From a virus, in the IMG/VR virus record IMGVR_UViG_3300036820_000317, positions 1-42,996 of that record: a stretch of 42,996 bases of DNA; one strand, given 5' to 3'. Of this stretch, positions 22,638-31,247 are shown piece after piece. A model generated the notes under the pieces. It saw only the letters and a program-made list of their open reading frames with translations, was not told the DNA's origin and ran no database searches. How positions within the stretch are numbered: the first letter of the stretch is position 1; every line of letters starts with the position of its first letter. Position numbers and translations under genes: made by a program.

Positions 22638-24656
22638 TCACCGCGCGGCAAAATCCTCGGGTCCGTCGGCGCGGGCTTCCTGGCCGTGGAACGCCGTCGC
22701 TGCGTGGTCTTTCGGCTGCGGCTTTTTAGGCCGCGGCCATTGGGACGAATCCCATTGGCCGCCGGTGATCATCTCGGCCAGCGCGCGGTTGTAGACCTCC
22801 AAGTCCCAATAGTGCTCGCCGAGCGCCTTGTCGCGCACGACCCAGCGCTGGATCTGCTTGCCGCTGGGCAGCGTCTCTTGCACGGGCGACTCGTTCACGA
22901 GCTGGCGAAGATAATCCTCGCCGGCGTCGAACACGTCGCTCGGAAACTGGATCGCGCCCGGCCGCCCGGGCTCGATCTGAAAACGGTCCAACAGATCGGC
23001 CTTGAAGGCGTTGACGAAAATGCCCCAAAGCTCGAGGCCGCCCTCATACGGCTTGCCGGTGCGGGCGTTTTTCTCGACGACGTGCATCTTAAACAGGTCG
23101 GCCGGGTCGACCTTCAGGTCGCCGCGGACGGCGCGCACGCGATCACCCGGATGGGCGCGGAGGAACTGGTGCACGTCGGTGATGCGGTGGCCGGCGTCGA
23201 CGGCCAGCAGGCGCACGGCTAGCGACGCGCGGCCGAATGGATTCTTCTGGGAGCCGTCGCCGGCGATCGGCCACAGCACGTCGAGCACCGCGGCATCGAG
23301 CTGGGCCAGGTCGGTGCTGATGAGCGCGTCCCCGGTCTCGACGTCCTTATCGCGCTGCAGCACGCCCCAGTCGATCGTCCAATTGGAGAGCCTGTCGCCC
23401 CAGCCCTTGACGGACCAATAGACGCGGTCGGCCTGCACGTCGGCGGCGCCGGTAAGGAAAAAGCATTCGGGCGGCGCCGTGCCGCGACGATGCGAGCCCG
23501 CCAGCCGGCGGCCGAGCGTTTTCCAATGCGGCATCGCGGACGAGGTGCTATAGGGCAGCCCGAGCCAGTTGTTCCAAAAAACGCGGAGCGAATTCGATTC
23601 GCGGGCTTCGACGTAGGCGCCCGCCACGTCGCCGAACGAATTCTGCTCGCCGCACAGGCTGCCGCTGATCTGGAAGCTGGCGTTGCGCGGCGATCGCTCG
23701 GCGCGGCCGGATAGCTTGCCCCGCTTGTCGATCCGGCAGCCGCGCGGGCACCAGCGCCCGGCGGCGACCATGTCGGCCTTGTCGCCGCTCTCGATCCGGC
23801 AACCCCGCTCGCAGACGTAGTAGGCGCTCTCGCGCACCTCGTCGGCCGATCGCCAATTGCTCCGCTCGTCTTGCAGGCCGGCCACTCCGCCGCGGCCGGC
23901 GTGCTCTCCCGATTTGTGCGGGAAGAATCGCAGCTCCTGGTGGTGGCCGCAACGCGGGCACGGCACGAGGAACCTGCGCTGGTCGCCGGCCTTATAGAGG
24001 GCGGCGATCGTCGAGTTCTCGTCCGTCGGCGTGCTCTCGTAGAAAAGCTTGTGCTCGGCGAAGGCCTTTACGCGGGCCTTGATGATCTTGGCGGACTGGC
24101 CGAGCCGTGGCGAATCCTGCCAGACGTCGACCTCGGTGCAGAAAACGTATTTGCACGTGCGGCCGCGCATCCGCTGGCTGCTGCCCGAGAAAGCCAAATA
24201 GCACACCATCGAATCGAGATCGATCCAGCGATCGTTCCAAAGCCGCTCGGGCGGCACGCGATGGGCGACGCGCGGCGAGGACTCGGCCATGCCGTAGACC
24301 TTGTCGCGCATTTCGCGCATGGCGTCTTGATCCGGGCCGCAGAAGATCGACGGGGCAGGATCGATCTCGGCACGCGACAACAGCGCCGCCGTGGCGAGCA
24401 CGGTCTTGCCGGCCTGGGCGTCGGCCATGATCGAGATCGACCGCACCTCCGGATCGTCGAAAAGGGCCAGCGGTTCGCGCCAATAGGGACGCGTGGCCAA
24501 ATCGAACGGCCCCGGATCGGCCGAGGTTTCCGCCGGCAGCCGCAACTCGGCGGCGCACCAATCGGGCGTCGGCGGATGCGCTTGCGGATGCCAGGCGGCC
24601 GCGGCGGCGAGCAGCACGCGGGCGATCGGGTTCGGTTGTTTAGCGGAGGCGGTCAT
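22638..24656 (-). CDS. large terminase subunit (GpA family)
   Basis: A 672-aa packaging ATPase/nuclease. The N-terminal WHPQAHPPTPDWCAAELRLP and RPYWREPLALFDDPEVRSI precede the Walker A ADAQAGKTVLAT (about 79-89) and a downstream VFCTEVDVW acidic motif. A zinc-ribbon follows (VPCPRCGHHQEL and later YYVCERGC...WCPRGC), as in GpA proteins. The C-terminal nuclease part has FLTGAADVQADRVYWSVKGW and ends with EHYWDLEVYNRALAEM. Length matches lambda GpA. The neighbouring Nu1-like gene overlaps its start by four bases, giving a coupled terminase pair and predicting cos-type packaging. Confidence 0.92.
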   Translation of the reverse strand: MTASAKQPNPIARVLLAAAAAWHPQAHPPTPDWCAAELRLPAETSADPGPFDLATRPYWREPLALFDDPEVRSISIMADAQAGKTVLATAALLSRAEIDPAPSIFCGPDQDAMREMRDKVYGMAESSPRVAHRVPPERLWNDRWIDLDSMVCYLAFSGSSQRMRGRTCKYVFCTEVDVWQDSPRLGQSAKIIKARVKAFAEHKLFYESTPTDENSTIAALYKAGDQRRFLVPCPRCGHHQELRFFPHKSGEHAGRGGVAGLQDERSNWRSADEVRESAYYVCERGCRIESGDKADMVAAGRWCPRGCRIDKRGKLSGRAERSPRNASFQISGSLCGEQNSFGDVAGAYVEARESNSLRVFWNNWLGLPYSTSSAMPHWKTLGRRLAGSHRRGTAPPECFFLTGAADVQADRVYWSVKGWGDRLSNWTIDWGVLQRDKDVETGDALISTDLAQLDAAVLDVLWPIAGDGSQKNPFGRASLAVRLLAVDAGHRITDVHQFLRAHPGDRVRAVRGDLKVDPADLFKMHVVEKNARTGKPYEGGLELWGIFVNAFKADLLDRFQIEPGRPGAIQFPSDVFDAGEDYLRQLVNESPVQETLPSGKQIQRWVVRDKALGEHYWDLEVYNRALAEMITGGQWDSSQWPRPKKPQPKDHAATAFHGQEARADGPEDFAAR

Positions 24657-25129
24657 GGTTTCTTGCTTGGCGGTTCGGCCGGGGGCGGCGTTTCCTCGGC
24701 CTCGCGCGCTAGCGATTCCTCGAGCTGGATGCAGGCGGCGTCGATCAGCCGGACAGCGGCGGCGCGCACGCGGCCTGCGGCGCGGCGGCCGCCTCCTTCG
24801 GAGTGAATTTTGGCCAGCCGCTGCGGCAATTGGCCGAGGATCGCGCGGGCGTTGAAGATGTGGCGGCGGATGCGGCGCTCGATCTCGTCGATCGGGACGA
24901 GCTCGCCCTTGCGGACCTGGTTGGCCGTGCGCTCTTTGTCGAGCTTCTCGCGCAGGATCGCGAGCTCGAGCAGCGTTCGCCCGTGCGACTCCGGCGATGC
25001 GGCGCGCTGCTTGGCGCCGGAGAGATTCTCTTCACGCCAGGCCTGCACCGCCGCGGCGCTTTCCAGCGGGCAGCCGCGATCGCGGTAGTCCTTGAGCACC
25101 GTCGTGCTGACGCCGACCTCCGCGGCCAA
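24653..25129 (-). CDS. small terminase subunit (Nu1-like)
   Basis: A 158-aa protein with an N-terminal HTH of the Nu1 pattern (LAAEVGVSTTVLKDYRDRGCP), a middle helical segment with REKLDKERTANQVRKGELVPIDEIERRIRRHIF, and a C-terminal helix. Small terminases recognise the packaging site and load the large subunit. The TTG at 25129 is probably not the real start. In-frame codons upstream read on as KTDSAKPSPAPRLTLNRLAAEV, which completes the first HTH helix, so the protein likely begins 15-25 codons earlier at a non-ATG codon, overlapping the methyltransferase end. Confidence 0.8.
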   Translation of the reverse strand: MAAEVGVSTTVLKDYRDRGCPLESAAAVQAWREENLSGAKQRAASPESHGRTLLELAILREKLDKERTANQVRKGELVPIDEIERRIRRHIFNARAILGQLPQRLAKIHSEGGGRRAAGRVRAAAVRLIDAACIQLEESLAREAEETPPPAEPPSKKP

Positions 25130-25178
25130 GCGGTTGAGCGTGAGGCGCGGGGCCGGCGATGGCTTGGCCGAGTCTGTC

Positions 25179-26486
25179 TTAGCGCGTGCAATGGCTCGCT
25201 CGCTTGCGTGGCTTGGGTTTGGGCTCGGATGGTGCGCGCGAGACCTTGCGGCCGGTGAACTCTTCCCAGCGACGCACCGCCACGTCGCAATACGTCGGGC
25301 TCAATTCGACCCCGCGAGCCTTGCGACCGATCTGCTCGGCCGCGACGAACGCAGTGCCCGAACCGGCGTAAATATCTGCGACGATGTCGCCAGGATCGCT
25401 GTGATTCTGATAGGCGTTGACGTACAAAGCGGCCGGCTTCGTCGTCGGATGATCGGGCGATGCGCGCGGCCGGTCGATCTGCCACACGCTGGTGCGGTGC
25501 TCGCCCTTCATCGGCCGCCTGTGACGCTTCGTCCACGAGAGCAGGATCGGCTCATGCTGATAGTCGTAGTCCAGCCGGCCCATCGAAAACGTCGGCGAAT
25601 TTTTGACCCAAATCAGAATATGCCGAGCGGCTAGACCCGCTTTTTGCATCATCATCATCATCATCATCATTCCTAGGCCACCTCCTTGGGGACTGCAGAC
25701 GCAAAGAGTGCAATCGTCGGCCATGGCGCGCTCGCGCAGGACGACGAACGCGGCGAGCAATTCTTTTTCGAGTTCGTCGGGCGACAGGTCGTCGCCCGCG
25801 ATGTCCTCGAGACATCGTCCCGACTTCTTTTGGCGGTTCAGGTCGTCCGACTTCTTTTGGCGGTTCAGGTCGCGATTTTTCTTGCCGATGCTGACGCCGT
25901 AGGGCGGATCGGTAAACACGCATATCGCCCGATCGCCCTGCATGACACGATCGATATCCTCGGGACGCCGCGCATCGCCGCACAACAGACGATGCTCGCC
26001 GAGGAGCCACAGATCGCCGGGCCTCGTGAGGGGTTTCGCCGGCGGGGCCGGCGTGTCGTCGGGATCGCGTTGGGCGGCGGCAGAGCCGTCGGCCGAGGCC
26101 AGGAGGCGCCCGAGCTCCTCCGGGTCGAACGCCAGGAGCGAGAGATCGAATTCGAGCTTCGCGAGGTCCTTGAGCTCTTTCTCCAGCAGCGACTTCTCCC
26201 AATCGGCGAGCGTCGCGGTCTGGTTGTCCGCGATGCGGTAGGCCTTGATCTGCGCCGGCGTGAGTTCCTTCGCGACGTGGACAGGCACCTTCGCTAGGCC
26301 GAGCTGCGCCGCGGCCTTCCATCGCGTGTGCCCGCAAATGATGATACCCGTCGCGTCGACGACGATTGGCTGCCGGAAGCCGAACTCGCGGATCGACGCA
26401 GCGACCGCATCGACGGCCTGATCGTTGACGCGCGGATTGCCGGGGTAGGGCTTGATGGCCGCCGGCTTGCGAAATTCAATCTTCAT
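25179..26486 (-). CDS. DNA methyltransferase with N-terminal ParB-like domain
   Basis: A 435-aa protein (ATG 26486; the longer frame adds only Pro/Arg read-through). Residues 1-110 are a ParB-like domain (PYPGNPRVNDQAVDAVAASI, then GFRQPIVVD and IICGHTRWKAA). The C-terminal methylase has TDPPYGVS (DPPY, about 192-199) and later DIYAGSGTAFVAAEQIGRKARGVELSP, an AdoMet-binding motif. With DPPY first and AdoMet motif last it is of the beta class (N4-cytosine or N6-adenine). Two odd features: a 9-residue tandem duplication (DLNRQKKSD/DLNRQKKSG) directly after the catalytic loop, and eight consecutive Met from an ATG triplet run at 25647-25670. Both fall in the variable region between the motifs. 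Such genes often protect phage DNA from restriction. Confidence 0.85.
   Translation of the reverse strand: MKIEFRKPAAIKPYPGNPRVNDQAVDAVAASIREFGFRQPIVVDATGIIICGHTRWKAAAQLGLAKVPVHVAKELTPAQIKAYRIADNQTATLADWEKSLLEKELKDLAKLEFDLSLLAFDPEELGRLLASADGSAAAQRDPDDTPAPPAKPLTRPGDLWLLGEHRLLCGDARRPEDIDRVMQGDRAICVFTDPPYGVSIGKKNRDLNRQKKSDDLNRQKKSGRCLEDIAGDDLSPDELEKELLAAFVVLRERAMADDCTLCVCSPQGGGLGMMMMMMMMQKAGLAARHILIWVKNSPTFSMGRLDYDYQHEPILLSWTKRHRRPMKGEHRTSVWQIDRPRASPDHPTTKPAALYVNAYQNHSDPGDIVADIYAGSGTAFVAAEQIGRKARGVELSPTYCDVAVRRWEEFTGRKVSRAPSEPKPKPRKRASHCTR
25647..25670. repeat. (CAT)8 microsatellite inside the methyltransferase gene
   Basis: Eight perfect CAT triplets, encoding eight Met on the minus strand. 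Being triplets they alter protein length, not frame. Confidence 0.95.
25820..25872. repeat. 27-bp tandem duplication inside the methyltransferase gene
   Basis: 26 bp at 25820-25845 is repeated exactly at 25847-25872 (period 27), in frame, giving a doubled DLNRQKKS motif next to the catalytic DPPY. Confidence 0.95.
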
Positions 26487-26707
26487 TTGGGCGGGAGGAG
26501 GAGGAGGAGGGCAAATTTTTTCGCGCCGGGCGCCAAAAAAACGCAACCGATGAGGGCCCGTGCGGGGGCCGGTCGGCCGGAAGGACCCGGAGGGGGAGTG
26601 GTCACGGGGCACCGAGGCGGATCGAGGAAGTCGGAAGTGTCACGCGGATCGCGGATCGCGGAAACATTCCGCGCGGAATAATTCGGGAGGGCCTGTGCGC
26701 CGGCGGC
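26487..26707. other. intergenic region with site 5
   Basis: A 220-bp gap upstream of the methyltransferase. It holds a polypyrimidine tract on the minus strand directly before the start (no Shine-Dalgarno), GCGGATC direct repeats near 26644-26660, and the palindrome at 26665-26680. No gene was recognised. Confidence 0.5.
26665..26680. promoter_or_regulatory. ATTYCGCGCGRAAT palindrome, site 5
   Basis: CATTCCGCGCGGAATA, perfect 14-bp palindrome in an intergenic region. Confidence 0.75.
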
Positions 26708-26989
26708 CTATTGGCCGGCGACGACCGCCGATGTCGCGCTCGAGGGCGGCGGCGAAGCGTCGATCACTTCTTGCACCAGGTTGTCGATGTTCGTCAGATC
26801 GGCTGCGAGCGTTTGCTGCAAGGTTTGCATCTGCGCCTGAGCGCTCGCGACCGACTGCTGGGCAGCGACGAGATTGGTTTGCGCCGCGGTCATCGCGGCG
26901 ACCGCCGCGAAGTAATTCTGCTGATCGGTCTGCGCTTGATTGAGCGCGTTTTGCACGTCGGTGAAGGTCGGCGTCGTTCCCGCGGTCAT
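26708..26989 (-). CDS. small coiled-coil protein
   Basis: A 93-aa protein, Ala/Gln/Thr-rich and almost entirely helical (QNALNQAQTDQQNYFAAVAAM, then AQQSVASAQAQMQTLQQTL), with a Pro/Ser/Ala tail. It looks like a simple coiled coil that would oligomerise. GGAGA lies about 9 bases before the ATG. It belongs to a run of Ala-rich proteins (26.7-31.9 kb) read leftward from the promoter near 31960. Function is unknown. Confidence 0.55.
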   Translation of the reverse strand: MTAGTTPTFTDVQNALNQAQTDQQNYFAAVAAMTAAQTNLVAAQQSVASAQAQMQTLQQTLAADLTNIDNLVQEVIDASPPPSSATSAVVAGQ

Positions 26990-26993
26990 GATT

Positions 26994-27287
26994 TCATTCT
27001 CCGGATAAAGGAAACGGTTCGGCGGCTCGCGCGTCGCGCCGGGGCTTGAACGCGCCGTGGATCGGCCGGCTGTCGGGAATCAACTCTTCCTCGGAGACGA
27101 CGTCGGCTTCCATCGTCTCGCCGTCGCGAAGGTAAACGCGCGCCGCCGGCAGCGCGTAATCCCGCAGACAGATATCGATCCCTTCCATTTCGCGGAGCTC
27201 GACACCGGTAGCCACGTCGTACACGCGCACCTGCGCGAGCGACGGCAGCCTCGGTTCGACGACGACGCGAAGTTTCATGGTTTCCAC
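26994..27287 (-). CDS. small protein of the accessory cluster, unknown function
   Basis: A 97-aa protein, beta-rich in the first half (MKLRVVVEPRLPSLAQVRVYDVATGVELREMEGID), with the strand-turn pattern of a small barrel, and charged in the second (RDGETMEADVVSEEELIPDS). It starts at 27287 or at the internal Met four codons in. It is four bases from the coiled-coil gene, so probably translated together. No motif links it to a known family. Confidence 0.55.
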   Translation of the reverse strand: METMKLRVVVEPRLPSLAQVRVYDVATGVELREMEGIDICLRDYALPAARVYLRDGETMEADVVSEEELIPDSRPIHGAFKPRRDARAAEPFPLSGE

Positions 27288-27351
27288 GGATCGCTTTAGG
27301 CCGCGTTTGATGCTCGCCCCCTAGGGCGCCGCCAAACGCAAACGCGAAATG

Positions 27352-28443
27352 CTACGTCGCTGCCGGCGCGGGCGCCGCCGGCGTCGTTGTCGCTGCGGCA
27401 GCCGGAGCCGCGGCCGCGGCTGTCGCCGCGCTCGGCACCGCCGAAGGCGATTGAGCGAACGCGGCCACGCTGCTCGGCGTGTTCACGGCTTGCGATGCCG
27501 CCGGCGTCGATCCGCCCCCGGCGATCGGCGATGCCGGCGAGCCGCCCGCCGTCGAAATGCCGACGTCCTGCGCGCCGACGTACATTCTCGGCGTGGCCGG
27601 CCACTGCTGCGCGAGCGTCAGCGCATCTTGAATCGGGATCCCGCTGATCGCATCGAGATCGTTGGAGGTCGGCCACCAGTAGAGAGGCGGCCGATCCTCC
27701 GTGAGTTCGGTGCTCATCAGATATTGAGCCGGGTTGTACCCGGAAAAATCGGTCGCCGCGAGCGCGAAGGTCGCCGCGTAGGCCTGGGCCCGCGTGTAGC
27801 CGAAGTACTTCATGGCCATCTGGGCCAGAATCTCTTGAATGTATTTGCCGATTCGCCAGGCAAAGTCGTTCGAGATGTAACCGGGCCGCTCGTTGTCCGA
27901 ATGCTGCATGGCCTCCTGCAGCATGAGCAGCCCGAGCTTGATGTACATCCGCAGATCGCTCTGGCGGATGCGCTGGCCAAAGTAGGGGACGGGCCACACG
28001 AGGAACGCCTCGTAATCCGGCGCCGCGTGCGTCACGTCGAGGCCGTTCGGATCGTTGAAGTTGCGCGTCTGGTTCGCCAGGCGCGAGCGCGCCAGATTGA
28101 GGCACGTATTGAGGTCGAACCAATACTGCGATTGCGGAGGCGCGGCGAACCGCGCTTCCAGGCGATGCGCCAGATCGAAGAAGCATCTCCCCACCGAATC
28201 GCAAAACTGCTTGATCACGAGGTTCATGGTCGCCGTCTTGCCGGCCGGATTGGGGATCGCATATCCGGCCGCGCCCCATTTGCCGTTGTTGTACCAAAGG
28301 ATCTCGTCGGTCGAGAAAGTCGGCACGGCGTTGGCCGTGTTGTCGACGCCGGTCGTCGCGGCCGGATTGGTCGCCGCGGCGGTCGACGACGCGCTCGAGC
28401 TGCCCGCCGCGCTGCTGGTTGACGCTGCCGCTGCCTTGGCCAT
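27352..28443 (-). CDS. accessory-cluster protein with Ala/Pro-rich ends
   Basis: A 363-aa protein with three parts: a Ser/Ala/Thr-rich N-terminus (1-40), a folded core (about 45-290) rich in Trp, Tyr and Phe (ILWYNNGKWGAAGYAIP; LNLARSRLANQTRNFNDPNG; FGQRIRQSDLRMYIKLGLLML; PPLYWWPTSNDLDAI), and an Ala/Pro/Thr-rich C-terminus (300-363). The core could be a helical phage structural domain, but no family was recognised. The low-complexity ends resemble those of the neighbouring 136-aa and 614-aa proteins, so the three may share a location or assemble together. Confidence 0.6.
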   Translation of the reverse strand: MAKAAAASTSSAAGSSSASSTAAATNPAATTGVDNTANAVPTFSTDEILWYNNGKWGAAGYAIPNPAGKTATMNLVIKQFCDSVGRCFFDLAHRLEARFAAPPQSQYWFDLNTCLNLARSRLANQTRNFNDPNGLDVTHAAPDYEAFLVWPVPYFGQRIRQSDLRMYIKLGLLMLQEAMQHSDNERPGYISNDFAWRIGKYIQEILAQMAMKYFGYTRAQAYAATFALAATDFSGYNPAQYLMSTELTEDRPPLYWWPTSNDLDAISGIPIQDALTLAQQWPATPRMYVGAQDVGISTAGGSPASPIAGGGSTPAASQAVNTPSSVAAFAQSPSAVPSAATAAAAAPAAAATTTPAAPAPAAT

Positions 28444-28470
28444 TGCGGGCTCCTCTTTCTCTGGTCGGAC

Positions 28471-28809
28471 TCAATCGCACTGGTAATTGTCGGGGAACTC
28501 GATCATGTCGACGTTCTTGCTCGCGAGCTCATGGGGACAATCGGCGCAGAACTGAAGTTTGCCTTTCGCCACGAACAAATGACACGTCGTCACTCGCTTC
28601 CGCGGCTCGACGATTTTTCCGTCGTCGCAGGTGGCCCAATAAAACATCCTCAGCGACGGCGCGAAGGTGGGCGCCTCGGCGTTGCCGTCGAACTTCCATC
28701 GCGGCGTCTCGAAGAAATGTGCGCACCGGCAGCCGGGGCAGAAGAAAAACCACTGCTGGGTGCCGTTGGGCAAATCGAGCCGTCTCAACTTCGGCGTGAT
28801 ACGTGTCAT
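28471..28809 (-). CDS. putative zinc protein of DUF6527-like type
   Basis: A 112-aa protein starting at ATG 28809 (the longer frame adds 14 charged residues). It has WFFFCPGCRCAHFFETPRWKFDGNAEAPTFAPSL, then TTCHLFVAKGKLQFCADCPHEL and DMIEFPDNY. The C-P-G-C...H, W-x-F-x-G-N...P-T-F-x-P-S and C-H-x-F...F-C-x-D-C-x-H features resemble a small phage family (DUF6527) thought to bind metal. Six cysteines and two or three histidines would allow one or two zinc sites. It lies inside the accessory cluster; the hairpin at 28860-28895 is upstream of its start. Confidence 0.6.
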   Translation of the reverse strand: MTRITPKLRRLDLPNGTQQWFFFCPGCRCAHFFETPRWKFDGNAEAPTFAPSLRMFYWATCDDGKIVEPRKRVTTCHLFVAKGKLQFCADCPHELASKNVDMIEFPDNYQCD

Positions 28810-28859
28810 CGCGCGCCCGGTTCGTTTCTTTTTATCGAGCGATCGTCTCACAAAACGGG

Positions 28860-28895
28860 CGTTTTCTCCGGCGCGTCCTTGCGCCGGAGAAAACG
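28860..28895 (-). terminator. perfect 15-bp hairpin, likely terminator
   Basis: Arms 28860-28874 and 28881-28895 (CGTTTTCTCCGGCGC and complement), 6-nt loop. On minus it follows the stop of the 136-aa gene and is followed by CCCGTTTTG. The symmetric T/A edges could work in both directions. Confidence 0.65.
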
Positions 28896-28914
28896 GCCCC
28901 CCATCCTTGGTTCG

Positions 28915-29325
28915 TCAGACCGCCGGCGCGGCGACCGCCGGAGCCGCGACGGCCGAAGCGGGCGCCGCCGGAGTGGTCGCCGGCGTCAATAGCGCGTTGA
29001 TGGCGGCCTGTTCGGTCGTCGACGTGATCACGGTGAATAGCTGCGCCGTGCCTCCGGCTTGCTGGACCGCCGCGGCGACGGCCGCTTTTTCCGCGGCTTG
29101 CGATTTGGCCAAAGCGGCTTGCGTGTTGGCGAGGGTCGCCTTGCCGCCATTGGCCGTCAGATCGGTGATCTCGGCCTCGAGCGCGGCCTGTTGGGCCTGC
29201 GACTGGGCCATCAGCCCCAGCACGCGATTGGCCATCGCCGCCAAGCGCCAATTGCTGCCCGGCCTCGCGGCGAACGCGCTTGCCGACGGGGAGGACGGAC
29301 TCGACGAACTGCTGCCAGTGCTCAT
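28915..29325 (-). CDS. Ala-rich coiled-coil protein of the accessory cluster
   Basis: A 136-aa protein starting at ATG 29325 with GTATCC-type context; the longer frame only reads the upstream gene out of frame. It has a Ser/Pro-rich start, a helical middle (NRVLGLMAQSQAQQAALEAEITDLTANGGKATLANTQAALAKSQAAEKAAV in several short pieces) and an Ala/Pro/Val-rich tail. It is probably a coiled coil with a flexible end. It is followed by the strong hairpin at 28860-28895, and preceded by the thioredoxin-protease gene. Function is unknown. Confidence 0.55.
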   Translation of the reverse strand: MSTGSSSSSPSSPSASAFAARPGSNWRLAAMANRVLGLMAQSQAQQAALEAEITDLTANGGKATLANTQAALAKSQAAEKAAVAAAVQQAGGTAQLFTVITSTTEQAAINALLTPATTPAAPASAVAAPAVAAPAV

Positions 29326-29366
29326 GGATACGTTCCGTTTCGGGGTGAGGGTGGAAGGGAAACAAA

Positions 29367-31211
29367 TCACGCTGTTTCTGGCACGAGAGACGAACTCATC
29401 CCGCTCAAAATCTGCGGTACCATTCGTTCGGCCTGCTGCAGGGCGCCGATCGCGCCGGGATAACTCTTGGCAACGGCCGCATGCGCCGTTTGCCACGCCT
29501 GATTGATCGACGCGTCCTGATACGGGACGTAATTTTGCGGCGTCGGAGCGGCCGGCTTCGCCGCGGACGCGTTCGCCGCGATCGCTTGCGACGCGCTTGT
29601 CGCGGGCTGATTCTGCAGGATGATCGCCGGCGTCGATGGCTGAACCGCGGGCGCGGCCGGCTTCGGGCCCGCGGAGGGAGTGCTGGACATCGCGCCGCCA
29701 GGCGGCGAGGCGTTCGGAGGCGGCGTGCTCGCCGCCGTCGCGGTGGCGCCGGCGATTTTCTTCAGCGCTCCATTGCCGACGAACCAGAGCGCGCCGGCCG
29801 CCAGCAGCCCCGGAACGCCTGCGGCGCTTCCCAGGCCGAGCATTTGCGCCAGCGTAAGCCCTCCGGCCGCGGCCGTCGTCGCCGACGTGGCCGAGATCGC
29901 CGGCAACGCGGCTTGCAATGCCGTCTGTAGCGCCGCCGGCGTGATGGCCTTATTGAGGCTCGCGATTTGGCCGGTCACCTGCGTTTGCAAATTTTGCAAC
30001 GCCGTGTTCAAAGCCGGCAGCGTGCCGGCCTGCTGCGCGAGCTGTGTCAACTGGGTGTTGATCGAGGTCAGTCCGCTCGCGTTGGCGCCCCCGCCGGCCG
30101 TGAGCGTATCGAGTTCCGATTTGATCGCCGCCAACTGCCCCGTGAGATTCAACGGATCTGCGGCGCTAGCCGCGGCGGGTGATACTGCCGGCAACGCCGC
30201 CGGGGCAGTCCCCGGCGGCGGAACGGTCAGATTGATCGATCCGCTTACGGGCGGAGCTGAAGAAACCTTCGGATGCAGCCAGCGATAGAGTAGCCTGCGA
30301 ATTCGCGTGCAGCACGGTCCGACCGTAATGTTTTCCTTCGTGCCGCGGCCGTCGAGCATCCCCGCCAACTGCCCCCGCGAATTGAGGATCGGTCCGCCGC
30401 TGTCTCCCGATCGCGCCGAGCAGCCGGCCACTTCCAAAAATTCGGCCGCGTCCCCCTTCTCCGGAATGAGGAATTGGCTGAAATTGCCGCGTTGCTCCAG
30501 GAACTGATCGTTCGACCCGAACCCGGCGATGGCCAGCGGCTCGCCCGCGCGCGGCGGAGAATCGGCGAGCTCGAGCGGCGTCACGTTCGCCGGCGCCTGG
30601 ATCGCGATCGCCGCCACGTCCCAGATCGGGTCGCTCATCAGGAGCGAGCCGGCGGCGCGAACGCTGTTGGAAAAATCGACCTCGATCGACGGTTCGCCGG
30701 CGACGACGTGGCAGTTCGTGATCACCATCCCCACTCCGCGGCCGTCGACATCGATCAGCGTCCCGCTGCCCCATTTGCCGGGGCATTTTACGCGGACGAT
30801 CGGGGAAGCGGGCTTGAGGCGCGAGGCTTGAGTCTCGTAGCCCGCCCGGCGAAACATGCCGATCAACTCGCTGATGTCGTTTTGCCCAACGATCCGCTGC
30901 ACTTCGCGCCCATCGACGATCAGCACGAAGCAAGGAATCGACGCCACATGAAACTGCTGCGCCAGTGTTTTTTGCTCGTCGATATCCACCCGGCGCACCG
31001 GGAACCCGGCTGCGGCAAGTTGTTGCACGGCCGGCTCCATCGCGCGGCACGGGCCGCACCAATCGGCGCGAAAATCGAGCAGCACGATACTGGAAGCTCC
31101 GGACGAGCCGCCGAAGCATTGTGCGTGAACTTGCGACGCGAGCAGCTCGGCAATCACGAACGCCGAAGCCGCGACAAACAAGACGATCCATAGCTTCCAT
31201 CGCGGTTGCAT
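29367..31211 (-). CDS. secreted thioredoxin - trypsin-like protease fusion
   Basis: A 614-aa protein. Residues 1-30 form a signal peptide or anchor (WKLWIVLFVAASAFVIAELLASQVHA). Residues 40-125 are a thioredoxin fold with DFRADWCGPCRAMEP (Cys52, Cys55) and SIPCF carrying the cis-Pro (Pro93). Residues 135-300 are a chymotrypsin-like domain with GSGTLIDVDG, His168 in NCHVVAG, Asp198 in DVAAIAI, and Ser271 in RSGDSGGPI. A helical Ala/Leu/Gln-rich region (355-460) and a hydrophobic helix (LAAGALWFVGNGALKK) follow, then a long Ala/Pro/Ser linker and a final helical segment. A redox domain joined to a serine protease is very unusual in a phage. The two domains are joined by a segment encoded by a family-4 repeat (30811-30838). 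Confidence 0.85.
   Translation of the reverse strand: MQPRWKLWIVLFVAASAFVIAELLASQVHAQCFGGSSGASSIVLLDFRADWCGPCRAMEPAVQQLAAAGFPVRRVDIDEQKTLAQQFHVASIPCFVLIVDGREVQRIVGQNDISELIGMFRRAGYETQASRLKPASPIVRVKCPGKWGSGTLIDVDGRGVGMVITNCHVVAGEPSIEVDFSNSVRAAGSLLMSDPIWDVAAIAIQAPANVTPLELADSPPRAGEPLAIAGFGSNDQFLEQRGNFSQFLIPEKGDAAEFLEVAGCSARSGDSGGPILNSRGQLAGMLDGRGTKENITVGPCCTRIRRLLYRWLHPKVSSAPPVSGSINLTVPPPGTAPAALPAVSPAAASAADPLNLTGQLAAIKSELDTLTAGGGANASGLTSINTQLTQLAQQAGTLPALNTALQNLQTQVTGQIASLNKAITPAALQTALQAALPAISATSATTAAAGGLTLAQMLGLGSAAGVPGLLAAGALWFVGNGALKKIAGATATAASTPPPNASPPGGAMSSTPSAGPKPAAPAVQPSTPAIILQNQPATSASQAIAANASAAKPAAPTPQNYVPYQDASINQAWQTAHAAVAKSYPGAIGALQQAERMVPQILSGMSSSLVPETA
30811..30838. repeat. family 4 repeat inside the domain linker
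   Basis: GGCTTGAGGCGCGAGGCTTG plus AGTCTCG, encoding the linker between the thioredoxin and protease domains (YETQASRLKPAS) in frame. Confidence 0.6.
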
Positions 31212-31247
31212 GACGGCTTCCTCGTCTGTTGGTTTCTTCGTCTCTGT

